From: Ekhidna lutea | GTDB lineage: Bacteria > Bacteroidota > Bacteroidia > Cytophagales > Cyclobacteriaceae | DNA length: 64,000 bases | Direction: 5' to 3' | Assembly (NCBI RefSeq): GCF_900188325.1 | Contig: NZ_FZPD01000002.1 | Coordinates: 682,001 to 746,000, forward strand | In this document: in pieces, positions 54,199 to 63,469 of the stretch | How the letters are laid out: the number at the start of each line of letters is the position of its first letter | Position numbering within the stretch: the stretch's first letter is position 1 | The notes under the pieces: generated by a model | The model's database searches: none | What the model was told of the DNA's origin: nothing | Seen by the model: only the letters and a program-made list of their open reading frames with translations | Made by a program: the position numbers and the translations under genes

Positions 54199-54930
54199 TT
54201 AGTTTCTGGTTTCTAACAAGAAGCTCGTAAAACTCTTGCCATTTATTTTGGTGTATTTGGAATCAATATCATCACGAACGTCTAATCCATCGATATCAAA
54301 CTCACCTCTGGCCTTCATGTACTTGATGTTCCATGATTCCTGAAAAACCGCATCCTTAAACGATGCTCCTTCATCAAATTGGGCATATTTAAAAGTGGCA
54401 TCATCATCAAAGTTTGTGCTGGAAAAGTCAGCTCGCTCATCAAATTCTGCATATTTAAAAGTAGATTCTCGTAAAAATGATGATCCTGAAAAGTCTGTCA
54501 ATCCATCGAAATCAGAGTACTTAAACATTGCATCCTTTTTAAACTCACAGTCGCTAAATGTTACACGTTTGTCAAAATCTGCAATAAACGTATATTCAGA
54601 CATATCCTCATGGATGTATGCTAGCACATCCCCTTCGAAAGTACAATTCACAAATGAAATTGCTACGTCAATTGACTCCTCAACCGTATTTCCATCACCC
54701 CACCATTTTGACTTCTTTGGAAGATCCGGCAATTTATCAGCCATATATGTGAAATCAAGATTGCCAATGACAGTGACATTTTCATAACTAATGTCCTTGC
54801 CTTCTCTTATGTCCATCATTATTTTCCGGGCATTAACTTGTTCTTGAGCGAAAGCTCTAAAAACAAAAGCACTAAATAAAACCAGTATTGCAATTCGCAG
54901 TTTAGTAGATAAAGATGTAGATATTTCCAT
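54199..54930 (-). CDS. Secreted pentapeptide-repeat-like protein
   Basis: The preferred start is the ATG at 54930, since it places a signal peptide (VLFSAFVFRAFAQ) at the true N-terminus. The mature protein has an N-terminal segment (ARKIMMDIREGKDISYENVTV), then repeated five-residue units with central Phe (FSDCEF, MFKYSDF, FSGSSF, TFKYAEF, FSSTNF, TFKYAQF) that form a quadrilateral beta-helix. The function of secreted members is not known. The periodic FKYA/FS pairs suggest an alternating face pattern. Confidence 0.82.
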   Translation of the reverse strand: MEISTSLSTKLRIAILVLFSAFVFRAFAQEQVNARKIMMDIREGKDISYENVTVIGNLDFTYMADKLPDLPKKSKWWGDGNTVEESIDVAISFVNCTFEGDVLAYIHEDMSEYTFIADFDKRVTFSDCEFKKDAMFKYSDFDGLTDFSGSSFLRESTFKYAEFDERADFSSTNFDDDATFKYAQFDEGASFKDAVFQESWNIKYMKARGEFDIDGLDVRDDIDSKYTKINGKSFTSFLLETRN

Positions 54931-55239
54931 GATTGTAATTTCCAGGTGTCTAATATATAGATGCAGCAAAAGCTAAAAAGTTGCATCTATCATAAATACC
55001 TAGCAGAAAGCAATTGGTTACAGTTACAAAGAGATCGGTTGAAAAAAGGAGTTGAATGGCGCTTTACTCCGTATAAAATCCAAAAGGCGAGGGTTACTCG
55101 CCTTTGGGTTGGTGTGGCCTATGTAACCCGTGGATTACAAGGTCCAATCTAACCTCCTGATGGACTTAGTCAGGACTGACTAAACCCGTAATGAATTTAC
55201 CTTTTTTTATAATGGAATCAAAGTAGAAATCTATTTTTC
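54931..55239. other. Gap with hairpin and short dyad, no supported gene
   Basis: AAAGGCGAG (55083-55091) pairs with CTCGCCTTT (55097-55105), perhaps ending the minus-strand kinase-like gene. TTAGTCAG, GA, CTGACTAA (55166-55183) is a perfect 8+8 dyad. A 64-codon frame across 54961-55152 lacks any protein-like features. Confidence 0.4.
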
Positions 55240-56109
55240 TTAATTGTCTTTTTCTGATAAAGATTTCCCAACCTCTTTAATTACATCATCTAAACTATTG
55301 GCTGAGACTTTAACAATATTCAAGAGTTCCGTTCGCTCACTACTGTCACAACTACTGTCCAGATGATTTACAGCTCCGAGTATATTAGCCAATGGCGCTC
55401 TAACAAGATGAGAGTTCATGAAAGCATATCGCTTTAACTTCTTATTCTGCAATTCGATATCCTTTGTCCTTTCTTTCACAATCTTTTCAAGCGAATCATT
55501 CATTTCTTTTAACTGACCAATAAGCGTTACTACTTCCCTATTCTTTGAACGTAACCTACTGTAAGACCTCCCAAGTAGATTGTGAAGTAAAGAGAAACAA
55601 GCAACAAATGTGATGGTAAAAATGCTTGCGGCAAAAGCATAAGGCATGTAAGGAATTTCAGCCGTATATGACTGCCCCATTACACTATTTCCATACACTG
55701 TATCTAAAACCAGTGTTATCAATATTATAACCAACCAAATGTGCGAGGTTCTTAAATTACCAAACATGAATGCCAGAAGTGGTATAGTCGGCATCCAATA
55801 TATTATCACATGAAATACATTTGGTAAGGTGATAAAGGTAAGCTGAAACATGAGGTAAAGCACAAATAATTGGAGGTTGCCAACGATCACACTCTTACCG
55901 AATCTTTTAGCCGCACCTAACAAAATCAGGTTGGCACCAAAAAGTGAAAGGATAAGGGGTAGTGTTGTTGCCTTTAGGTCTACCAAGTATTCACCGATAG
56001 CAAGCATACCAATAAGTATGGTAAGCATTAAGATGGTTATGAACTGTACTCCTTCAGACTTTGGTACGTTATAGTCTTTTAGGAGCCAATCCTTGAATAG
56101 CTCTCGCAT
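55240..56109 (-). CDS. Membrane protein with kinase H-box but no ATPase domain, copy 1
   Basis: The 289-residue protein has about six membrane helices (residues 20-178), a coiled coil (185-225) and a helical pair with the H-box-like segment MNSHLVRAPLANILG containing His234. It ends after the second dimerisation helix (residue 289) with no HATPase. The motif resembles the HisKA phosphoacceptor hairpin of Bacteroidota kinases. Because the sister gene ends at the same point, this is a natural form, not a truncation. It could act as a phosphotransfer or scaffold partner for another kinase. Confidence 0.75.
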   Translation of the reverse strand: MRELFKDWLLKDYNVPKSEGVQFITILMLTILIGMLAIGEYLVDLKATTLPLILSLFGANLILLGAAKRFGKSVIVGNLQLFVLYLMFQLTFITLPNVFHVIIYWMPTIPLLAFMFGNLRTSHIWLVIILITLVLDTVYGNSVMGQSYTAEIPYMPYAFAASIFTITFVACFSLLHNLLGRSYSRLRSKNREVVTLIGQLKEMNDSLEKIVKERTKDIELQNKKLKRYAFMNSHLVRAPLANILGAVNHLDSSCDSSERTELLNIVKVSANSLDDVIKEVGKSLSEKDN

Positions 56110-56171
56110 TAAATTATTGTCCTTAGCTGATGATCAATGCCAAGATATGGATAAAACTCTAAGGGAACAAT

Positions 56172-56204
56172 AAAAAAATCCCCACTTTTAACCAATGAGG
56201 ATTT
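56172..56204 (-). terminator. Intrinsic terminator for copy 2
   Basis: On the minus strand AAATCC (from 56204) pairs with GGATTT (to 56176), with further pairing inside, followed by seven T residues. It lies about 95 nt after the stop of the gene at 56299. Confidence 0.65.
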
Positions 56205-56298
56205 AAAATTGTATGTATGAAGAGGGTCTTTAATAACGTCTTTACAAAAGAATAGATGTTAATTGATGTTTTTAAATCAAAGCAATACGTCTAGCAAA

Positions 56299-57186
56299 TC
56301 AATTGTAGGTACCGTTCACTGTCAAGTCTTCAGGGCTTCTTAACTCTAAAGCAACTTCTTTAATCACATTATCAAGATTAGTGGCAGATAATGCGATCAT
56401 ATTCATTATTTGCTCATATTCTTCCATGCTTTCTGTTTCTCCCAATATCTCAATGGCACCTAAAATGTTTGCCAAAGGAGCTCGCACTAAATGTGAATTC
56501 ATAAAGGCATATTTTGTTAATCGTTGATTTTTATTTTTGATCATTGATGTTCTGGTACGAACAATCTTTTCAAGATTTTTATTTAGTGAAATCAATTCCA
56601 GATTTAGCTGATTGATCTCTTGATTCTTATTCTCAAGCTTTTGGATTGCCTTACCTAGAAGATTATGAATGATATAAAAACAAGAAACGATGGTAAGGCA
56701 AAAAATTGTTCCTCGTATAGCAAAAGCCACATATGATATATTGATTTGGTAGGTGCCCACTGTTTTTTGACCATATACAATGCCGCAAATCATCCCAATC
56801 AGTGTAATAGCAAGCCAGATCCTTGACGACTTTACATCACCAAACATTAAGGCAATAAGCGGAATAACACTCATCCAAAATACCATTACATGAAAACTTT
56901 CCGGCACCAGGAAACAATGAGCCAGAAAAGCGAGCAACAATATCAAAAGCTGAGCTGTTCCCAACCAACTCTTAAAATTCGTGTAAGCAATGATGGTTAT
57001 AATTACATTGGTCAATAGCAAAGGAATGAGAATATTGAATGATGTTGTATTCAAGTCCATGAACCATTCAGCGAGAACCAGGAAGAAGATTAGAATGGAA
57101 AAAATCAGGATAGACTGACGTTGAACCAGTGCGGGTTTTGGCACGGTAAAGTTTCCAATTAACCAATTGAGTAAGCGGCTTTTCAT
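56299..57186 (-). CDS. Membrane protein with kinase H-box but no ATPase domain, copy 2
   Basis: The 295-residue paralogue has the same layout: helices at about 22-178, coiled coil 180-225 and MNSHLVRAPLANILGAI with His232, then a short C-terminus. The H-box segment is identical to copy 1 over more than 12 residues while membrane parts are diverged, so the H-box is under stronger constraint. Copies 1 and 2 have independent terminators (each is followed by a hairpin), so they are probably separate transcripts. Confidence 0.75.
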   Translation of the reverse strand: MKSRLLNWLIGNFTVPKPALVQRQSILIFSILIFFLVLAEWFMDLNTTSFNILIPLLLTNVIITIIAYTNFKSWLGTAQLLILLLAFLAHCFLVPESFHVMVFWMSVIPLIALMFGDVKSSRIWLAITLIGMICGIVYGQKTVGTYQINISYVAFAIRGTIFCLTIVSCFYIIHNLLGKAIQKLENKNQEINQLNLELISLNKNLEKIVRTRTSMIKNKNQRLTKYAFMNSHLVRAPLANILGAIEILGETESMEEYEQIMNMIALSATNLDNVIKEVALELRSPEDLTVNGTYN

Positions 57187-57293
57187 CTCTTCTATAAATT
57201 AGATAACAAAGGTGGACAAGAAAATACGCTTAACGGGCTGATAATCTTACCTATTTAATTATAGGCATTATTATTAAAAACACCATGTGCAAT

Positions 57294-57320
57294 AAAAAGC
57301 CCTCACCTTCCGGCGAGGGC
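57294..57320 (-). terminator. Intrinsic terminator for the DUF4251 gene
   Basis: GCCCTC (57299-57304) and GAGGGC (57315-57320) with inner CC/GG pair; on the minus strand followed by TTTTTATT. It lies 27 nt after the stop at 57347. Confidence 0.8.
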
Positions 57321-57346
57321 CATCACTCAAACTACTCTACCACTAA

Positions 57347-57901
57347 CTAAAATCTTACAATACCTTGAAACTGGTTTAAGTCATTAGTTTCAACAAACTC
57401 ACCTATAAAGGTGGTGTACAACCCAAAGTTTCCTCTAAGGTTTGCCTGAGCATTTCCATTGGCACTGACCGTGAGATAGACATTAAAATTTCCAAGAATT
57501 ACCGATGAGACCGTCATCACTACATTGACACCATTATCTACCGGCTGAATCTCATGCGTCAACAGCCTTCCTCTCACGGTAAGACCACCAAGACTATTGG
57601 CACCAACTCGTGTAGCATTGGCCGACTGTATGATCACCTCATCACCCATAACCTTGATGAAGTTATTATCCTGAAAAATATTGTAGGTATCATATCTTCC
57701 TCTCAGCATGTCGGCCTCAAGTGCGTATGTTTTGTTTTCAATAAGAGTCTTTATTGTATCAAGGTTTTGTTGTAAAAACTCCTTCCTCGATTCCTTCTTA
57801 TCTTTTTTGGTTTCTTCCTCCTCACTATTATTTGGGGGTTGTTGTGAGAAGGTCATCAGTCCCAAAAAAACGAATCCTAAGTACATTCCTATCTTCTTCA
57901 T
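57347..57901 (-). CDS. DUF4251-family secreted protein
   Basis: The 184-residue protein has a signal peptide (LGLMTFSQ), an acidic/basic Lys-Glu linker (NNSEEEETKKDKKESRKE), then the DUF4251 core (LIENKTYALEADMLRGRYDTYN, NFIKVMGDEVIIQSANATRVG, GLTVRGRLLTHE). DUF4251 proteins are Bacteroidota beta-rich periplasmic proteins with no defined function. It is monocistronic. Confidence 0.8.
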   Translation of the reverse strand: MKKIGMYLGFVFLGLMTFSQQPPNNSEEEETKKDKKESRKEFLQQNLDTIKTLIENKTYALEADMLRGRYDTYNIFQDNNFIKVMGDEVIIQSANATRVGANSLGGLTVRGRLLTHEIQPVDNGVNVVMTVSSVILGNFNVYLTVSANGNAQANLRGNFGLYTTFIGEFVETNDLNQFQGIVRF

Positions 57902-57991
57902 TTCTTTCTCCTTTCTTGCTTATACAACAAGAAAAAGACAATAAGAATGCCAATAAATCTTAAAAAGTGTTAAAAGTGGTGTATACCTTGT

Positions 57992-60862
57992 TTATCTACC
58001 ACAGATACCCTTAAAATCGCAGAATTTGCAGGTTCGTTCATCTTCTGTTTGATCGAAAGGCACATCCCTACTGAAAATATCCTTTAGCAAATCACCAAGC
58101 TTTGACTCAAATGCCTCCAGGTGAGGTCTTGCATCTGTCAATGGCTCCCCCCCCTCTGTGAGGCGGTAGTCAAAATCTTTCTGAAAGAGCTCCTGCATGT
58201 TGAGCAACCCGGGAATCACCGCATCATTGCTTCCATGCTTGGATGTATACAGCCAGGCATAAAAGAGGGTCTGGAAGCCCGCTTTGTTTCTGCCCTTTTT
58301 CCAGGTAGTACCCGGCGTGGTATCGAATACTTTATCTACATTCTCAATTTCCCTGGCATCTTTTCCACTCTTATAGTCGATCACCCGAACAGCGCCATCC
58401 TTCTTATCCACCCTATCAATATCTGCTCCCAACCGTATGTTATATACAGATCCATTGGGCTGAACGCGAAAGGTTCGTTCATACTTATCTTCTTTTTCCA
58501 GGCTGACAATGGAAAAGGGAGCATACTCCTCATCCAGATCAATGATCTTATTCACAAATTTTCGAATGAGATCCGCCATTACCACATTCCGGTCCTTAAG
58601 AACAAACTTCCGCTTGTCACCCATCCCAAAGTGCTTGCGAAAGGCCTTTTCAATGGCTCCATCAACCGAATTCCGAATCTTGAAAAAATCATTTTCAGTG
58701 ATTGATCGATCAGGCTTCCCGTCTATCGCATCGAGGTAGAGGTACTCCAGCGCCATGTGGAGTACGTTACCAAAGTTCCGCTTATCCAACTCATCACTCA
58801 GCTCGTCACCGGAAAAAAGACGGAGCACATATTTAAAGTAAAACTGAAGCTTGCAATTGAAATACACATTGAGTGCCGATGCGGAAAGACGCTTTTGATC
58901 TTTGGGTGACACCTTATCTGTATAGATGGACAGATTCTCTAATACATCATCCGTCTTATCTATGGATATTGGGAGTCGCTCCTTTACCTGGATGGAGTTT
59001 GACAGTTTCTTCCGTCTGATCGTTAATTTGCTCTCCTGCTCTAGCTGACGAATGAAGCGACTCACTTCCCCACTCATGCCAAAATCTGCATACATGTTGT
59101 AATAGAAAGACAACCGCTCTGACCGCTGGAACAGTCGATAAAACAAATAAGCATAAATAGCATCCTGTACCTCAAACGTCGGAAGATCAAAGGCTTTACG
59201 AATACGGTATGGAACAAATGAACCATTACGCTGTGCGGCTGGAAAAATATCCTCATTCATGTTGAGCATGAAGACATGCTTAAAGTCAAGGTTTCGTGTT
59301 TCCAGCACTCCCATAACCTGCAGTCCCTCGACTGGCTCACCACTAAAAGGTATTTTTATAGACCGGGTAGCTTTTCTAAAAAGCCCTTTAAATGTTTTTA
59401 AATCAACCTGAGTGGATTGTGCTGCCAGTATCTGGTTCAACCTCGCAAGCATCTGCTGAAAGTGGTACAGGTATTCCCGCTCCAGGCCAAACCGCTCGAC
59501 CACTTGCTGACCCAGTACTTCTACCACATGTTGTAGATAAGTCGCGTAGTTTTCTTCGGTTTTAATTTGTCGGAAAATCGTGTTGAGTACAGTCGAGCCG
59601 ACCTCCTGGATGTCATCATGAAAAACCCTCACCTGATTTTTCTTCTTAATGTCCTTGATGAGTTTATCCAGTGGGTTCTTTTCTTCTTTATATAAATACG
59701 GATGGCTTAGTACATCAAGTGTAGGCTTATGATAAAATGAAAGCCCGTTTGTCGCAGAGAGCTGTGAGTGCTCCTGCACCTCCAGTGCAGCCTCAAGTAA
59801 TCCAAAAAGCGGCGTTTCTTTCAATGGATACCCCATGGTGACATTGAGCTTATCCACCTGCTCCGGTATGGCATTGAGCACAGGAAACAACATGTAATCC
59901 TGCGGCAGGATAATGACGATTTCCTCAAGTGGCACACCATCATCCAGCAGCTCGCCTATTTGTTCTCCTATTGCTTTTGCCTGGCCAATTTCCAATGACA
60001 CACCGGTTACATCCACATGTTTTTCGGTATTGATAGCAGATGGTATTGTTTCCGGGAAGCTCTTTCTAAGAATATTATCTTTTTGATATTGACGTAAAAA
60101 ACCACCTGCCTCCTGCACATCATTCTCGAGGTAGTAAGCATCGATATCCCAAAGCACCTCAGATTGATTTTCACTTACGAAGTGTTTGATCAGCAGCTCC
60201 TCCACAGGTGTCAGGGCATTGAATCCTGCAAAGATCACTGGTCCTTTTACAGAAAGTTGCTCGCCATCTATTTTCTCGGCAAGCTGACGGTAAATGTGAG
60301 ATGTGTAGCCGATTCCATTTTTTTGGAGACGCTCCTTAAATGTTTCATATACAGGAGCGAGTATCTTCCATGTCTCCACAAACTGTTCCTGGGATTTGGT
60401 GGCGGACGGAAAAAACTCCTGCCAGAATTTTTGAATGAGCTTTTCCTGCTCTTCATCCAGAAAGTAAAAATCTTCGGCAATCTGTCGGTCACTCTTGATG
60501 TGATGAAACAGCTGCTTGGGGTTAACAAGGTAATGATCTACCTCCTCAAAATCCCTGAGCAACATCTCGCCCCAGAAATAAAACGACTCAAACCCTTCGC
60601 TTCCCGGGTGATGTGTCTTGAATGCTTCAAACAACTCAAACACTAATGCGAGCGTGTCTGTCTTTTTTACATTGGAATAGCGAAATAGAAAATCTTCCAG
60701 ACTATAAACCGTGGGTGACCACACAGGCTTATCTACCTTTTTGGAAAGATGCTTTTTCAGGAAAAGTCCGGCCCTTCGGTTAGGAAACACCACCGTAACA
60801 TCACCCAGATTTTCCTTGTGATTTGTGATCAGATGGTCGGCAACTTGAGAGAGAAAGGTCAT
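57992..60862 (-). CDS. AddB-like PD-(D/E)XK Fe-S nuclease
   Basis: This 956-residue protein has a helicase-like N-terminal part without a clear Walker A (VVFPNRRAGLFLKKHL) and a C-terminal nuclease domain. The latter has LHMALEYLY (His motif), VRVIDYKSGKDA (catalytic Asp/Lys), and a Cys cluster: Cys670 (NCKLQFYFKYV) with Cys945, Cys948 and Cys954 (TCKFCDFKGICGR), matching the 4Fe-4S pattern of AddB-type nucleases. It likely partners a separate AddA/UvrD-type helicase for double-strand break processing; no partner is in this window. Confidence 0.87.
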   Translation of the reverse strand: MTFLSQVADHLITNHKENLGDVTVVFPNRRAGLFLKKHLSKKVDKPVWSPTVYSLEDFLFRYSNVKKTDTLALVFELFEAFKTHHPGSEGFESFYFWGEMLLRDFEEVDHYLVNPKQLFHHIKSDRQIAEDFYFLDEEQEKLIQKFWQEFFPSATKSQEQFVETWKILAPVYETFKERLQKNGIGYTSHIYRQLAEKIDGEQLSVKGPVIFAGFNALTPVEELLIKHFVSENQSEVLWDIDAYYLENDVQEAGGFLRQYQKDNILRKSFPETIPSAINTEKHVDVTGVSLEIGQAKAIGEQIGELLDDGVPLEEIVIILPQDYMLFPVLNAIPEQVDKLNVTMGYPLKETPLFGLLEAALEVQEHSQLSATNGLSFYHKPTLDVLSHPYLYKEEKNPLDKLIKDIKKKNQVRVFHDDIQEVGSTVLNTIFRQIKTEENYATYLQHVVEVLGQQVVERFGLEREYLYHFQQMLARLNQILAAQSTQVDLKTFKGLFRKATRSIKIPFSGEPVEGLQVMGVLETRNLDFKHVFMLNMNEDIFPAAQRNGSFVPYRIRKAFDLPTFEVQDAIYAYLFYRLFQRSERLSFYYNMYADFGMSGEVSRFIRQLEQESKLTIRRKKLSNSIQVKERLPISIDKTDDVLENLSIYTDKVSPKDQKRLSASALNVYFNCKLQFYFKYVLRLFSGDELSDELDKRNFGNVLHMALEYLYLDAIDGKPDRSITENDFFKIRNSVDGAIEKAFRKHFGMGDKRKFVLKDRNVVMADLIRKFVNKIIDLDEEYAPFSIVSLEKEDKYERTFRVQPNGSVYNIRLGADIDRVDKKDGAVRVIDYKSGKDAREIENVDKVFDTTPGTTWKKGRNKAGFQTLFYAWLYTSKHGSNDAVIPGLLNMQELFQKDFDYRLTEGGEPLTDARPHLEAFESKLGDLLKDIFSRDVPFDQTEDERTCKFCDFKGICGR

Positions 60863-60980
60863 GGGGCAAGGTTAGCAAATTCCCTCATATTTTCCTGTTG
60901 ATTCGATTCATGGTTTACGAGATGTTTAAATGTGTTATATAAGAAAAAAATACTTATAACTTGACCTCTTCAAATTCCTC

Positions 60981-61000
60981 AATCAACAAGCCTGTTGATT
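60981..61000. other. Inverted repeat without T-run
   Basis: AATCAACA, loop AGCC, TGTTGATT. Located 19 nt after the stop of the GT-C-like gene on the minus strand. There is no adjacent T-run, so a terminator call would be weak; it could also be a protein-binding dyad. Confidence 0.35.
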
Positions 61001-61018
61001 AAAGTTCAAGTCTACTAA

Positions 61019-62440
61019 TTACCTAGCTATGAAATCCAAAACCAAAATATCGCCATAAGTATGTGTGACATGTGGCTTTTGTTGTATTGCCTCAGCAACT
61101 ACCAAATAGCAACTGCTTTTAGTAGGCTGAAATTGAGATTTGTCTAAAACAATAAACCGAATAGAATTGCCGATTTCCTGATCATAAGAATTGCAGTTAT
61201 ATTTTGAACCAATATTGACTACATGTAACCTTAATCGGTAATCATATGGATAAGTCTTCCAAATAACATTAAGGCCTTCACTAGATCGACCCACAGTAAG
61301 GTAATTACCATTTTTAATATCATTGGTTTTCGCAATTTGATCTGCAACCAATCCTAATTGAGTGTGATTATCATTATGATAAGGAATAAAAAAATCTAGA
61401 AAACCTATAAGGATAAGTAATACATAAACCTTAATGAGATTTAATTTATGAATCTTAAGAAATCGGAATGAGTAGCTAACCCAAATAGCCAGGAAGCTCA
61501 TAAAAGTCAATAAATCCCTATTCCCGGATTCCAAATTTAGAAGAAGCACAAAGAAAAAAGTGATTATCAATAATTCATCAAAATACCCGTTTGAAAAAAT
61601 TTTCCATTTGTATTGCTTAAAACGAAATAGCAGGGAAGCTAAAAAACCAGTTAATGCGAGAATAAAAAATAATAAATCCCAAACATATTTTTGATAAAAT
61701 GGATAGGTTAGGAATTTGAATGGTGAAAAGTTTCGTTCTTCAGTAGCCCACACAAACCGGTCAATTATTGCGGTTTGAATAAAATCCTGAAGCTGCCCGC
61801 TAGATAAAAGATAAGTTATTGGTAAAATTGAAGCTAATAAAGTCCCTGCTGCCAGGTAATAAAAGCAGTTAATTACACTTACCTTGCGGAGTACCAAAAG
61901 TATCAACCCTAGTAATATAATAATTGATGGCTGCCACACCCAAACTGCACATGATGCCAGGAAGAAACTAAGTACCACCCTTTTATTTAGGTGGGCATAA
62001 TAAGCAGATACAAATAAAGTACTCAACAAAACCTTTGGATCAAGTATGACAGTAGAAATCTTTCCCACAATTCCCACTCCCAAAAACAATAACAGTGAGT
62101 AAGTGGCTATATCATTCCTTTTATGAATTTTTTTGACTGTTGAATAAATAAGCCAACAAAGCATTAAGTAATTAATCATACCAAGCGCACTCATCACATA
62201 CTCAAATGGAATGATTCCTTCAAAAAGTTTGGCGGTATAACCAGAAATTATAATAGATAAAGGTGTGTAACCAAAGCTACTTAGTGTGTAAGGGCTTAAG
62301 CCGTTTTTCACCATCAAATTGTAATAGCTAAAATATGCAAGATCCCCTGTAACCGGTGCGTTAAAATTGTAATAAGAAATTTGAGCTATTATTACAATAA
62401 AAATCAGGACCCACTTATTGCTGGAAATAAGGTTATGCAT
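61019..62440 (-). CDS. Multi-pass GT-C-like membrane protein
   Basis: The 473-residue protein has about ten membrane helices and a periplasmic opening with Asp33 in VTGDLAYFSYYNLMVKNGL, like the catalytic Asp region of lipid-linked GT-C glycosyltransferases (GT87/DUF2029 type). It ends in a soluble domain with several Cys (KYNCNSYDQ, KSSCYLVV). It likely transfers a sugar from polyprenyl phosphate onto a glycan or lipid. Its ATG at 62440 overlaps the ATG of the divergent Kelch gene in the shared ATGCAT. Confidence 0.72.
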   Translation of the reverse strand: MHNLISSNKWVLIFIVIIAQISYYNFNAPVTGDLAYFSYYNLMVKNGLSPYTLSSFGYTPLSIIISGYTAKLFEGIIPFEYVMSALGMINYLMLCWLIYSTVKKIHKRNDIATYSLLLFLGVGIVGKISTVILDPKVLLSTLFVSAYYAHLNKRVVLSFFLASCAVWVWQPSIIILLGLILLVLRKVSVINCFYYLAAGTLLASILPITYLLSSGQLQDFIQTAIIDRFVWATEERNFSPFKFLTYPFYQKYVWDLLFFILALTGFLASLLFRFKQYKWKIFSNGYFDELLIITFFFVLLLNLESGNRDLLTFMSFLAIWVSYSFRFLKIHKLNLIKVYVLLILIGFLDFFIPYHNDNHTQLGLVADQIAKTNDIKNGNYLTVGRSSEGLNVIWKTYPYDYRLRLHVVNIGSKYNCNSYDQEIGNSIRFIVLDKSQFQPTKSSCYLVVAEAIQQKPHVTHTYGDILVLDFIAR

Positions 62441-63469
62441 CTTAAGTCTAAATTCACTAAAAATCTGATAATCCTCCTGTTTACCGGATTAATTTCTCTG
62501 ATATTTATTTATTTATATTGGTTTTTATCTATCTCTCCAGTAACTGAAAAAGTAGAAACTAAAGATGGAATTTTTACGCTTGGACCACCTTTAGAAAGAA
62601 AGCGGACCGAATCAGGAGGCACTGCAATTGGGAATAACTTTTATATCCTTGGTGGAATCAATTCGCTAGCACAGACGCTGAACGATTTTCATGTTTTCAA
62701 TAGGGAAAAAAATGAATGGAATCGGCTTCCTGATGTCCCTTACTACGTCAATCATCCAGGAGTTGTAACGGATGGTGAATATGTTTATGTAGTTGGTGGA
62801 ATCAAGCCATTAGGTATCAGGATTCGTGGTTTTATGTTTGCAAAATGGGATCCTTACAATATACTCATTAGGTACCACCCACAAACTGAATCCTGGGAAG
62901 AGTTGGCCTCTATGCCAGAAGCGAGAGGAGCAGGCGGGGTGTGCTATGGCGAGGGAAAGATCTGGTATGTGGGAGGAATAAACTCACAAAGAGAAATTTC
63001 CAATTCACTTTTTGAATATGATATTGAATCTAATATGTGGACAGAACGAGCGCCTATGAAATACGCTCGAGACCACATGAGAATGGAATATTATAAAGGA
63101 AATCTTTATGCCATTTCAGGGAGGGAAGACGACTTAAGGTTTAATCTGGACCATTTAGAAAAGTATAATATTGAATCTGAAAGTTGGAGTTTACTGCAAC
63201 CTATTCCGACTCCAAGAGGTGGTTTCTCCAGTGTTGTGTTCGACGATAAGATTTTCACATTTGGAGGTGAGAACGTATGGAGTTGCTATAGCGAAATTGA
63301 GGTTTTTGACTTAATAGAAGAAAAGTGGATGCAGCATGAAAGTTTACCTGAAGGACGCCATGGAATAGTAGGTGGAGTCATCAATAATGAAATCCATTTA
63401 ATATCCGGTGGCAAGCACCCAAGAGTCTCTGTCAGTGGATTACACAGAATCTACTCTCCAAAGCAATGA
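62435..63469 (+). CDS. Membrane-anchored Kelch-repeat protein
   Basis: Taking the ATG at 62435 gives 344 residues (MHLKSKFTKNLIILLF), one N-terminal membrane helix and then a beta-propeller of Kelch units (GGTAIGNNFYILGGINSL, PGVVTDGEYVYVVGGI, GGVCYGEGKIWYVGGI, LYAISG, KIFTFGGE, IHLISGG), roughly five to six blades. It probably binds a partner or polysaccharide in the periplasm. A TTG at 62381 lies further upstream in frame but only adds a polar run and is not preferred. Its stop overlaps the GT2 start (ATGA). Confidence 0.85.
   Translation: MHLKSKFTKNLIILLFTGLISLIFIYLYWFLSISPVTEKVETKDGIFTLGPPLERKRTESGGTAIGNNFYILGGINSLAQTLNDFHVFNREKNEWNRLPDVPYYVNHPGVVTDGEYVYVVGGIKPLGIRIRGFMFAKWDPYNILIRYHPQTESWEELASMPEARGAGGVCYGEGKIWYVGGINSQREISNSLFEYDIESNMWTERAPMKYARDHMRMEYYKGNLYAISGREDDLRFNLDHLEKYNIESESWSLLQPIPTPRGGFSSVVFDDKIFTFGGENVWSCYSEIEVFDLIEEKWMQHESLPEGRHGIVGGVINNEIHLISGGKHPRVSVSGLHRIYSPKQ

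Noticed and set aside
54961-55152. Plus-strand frame of 63 codons
   Set aside because: Its sequence covers a hairpin, has no signal or domain, and ends abruptly; likely non-coding.
62381-62434. TTG start for the Kelch gene
   Set aside because: It adds a polar segment before the membrane anchor and overlaps the divergent gene deeply; the ATG at 62435 is preferred.
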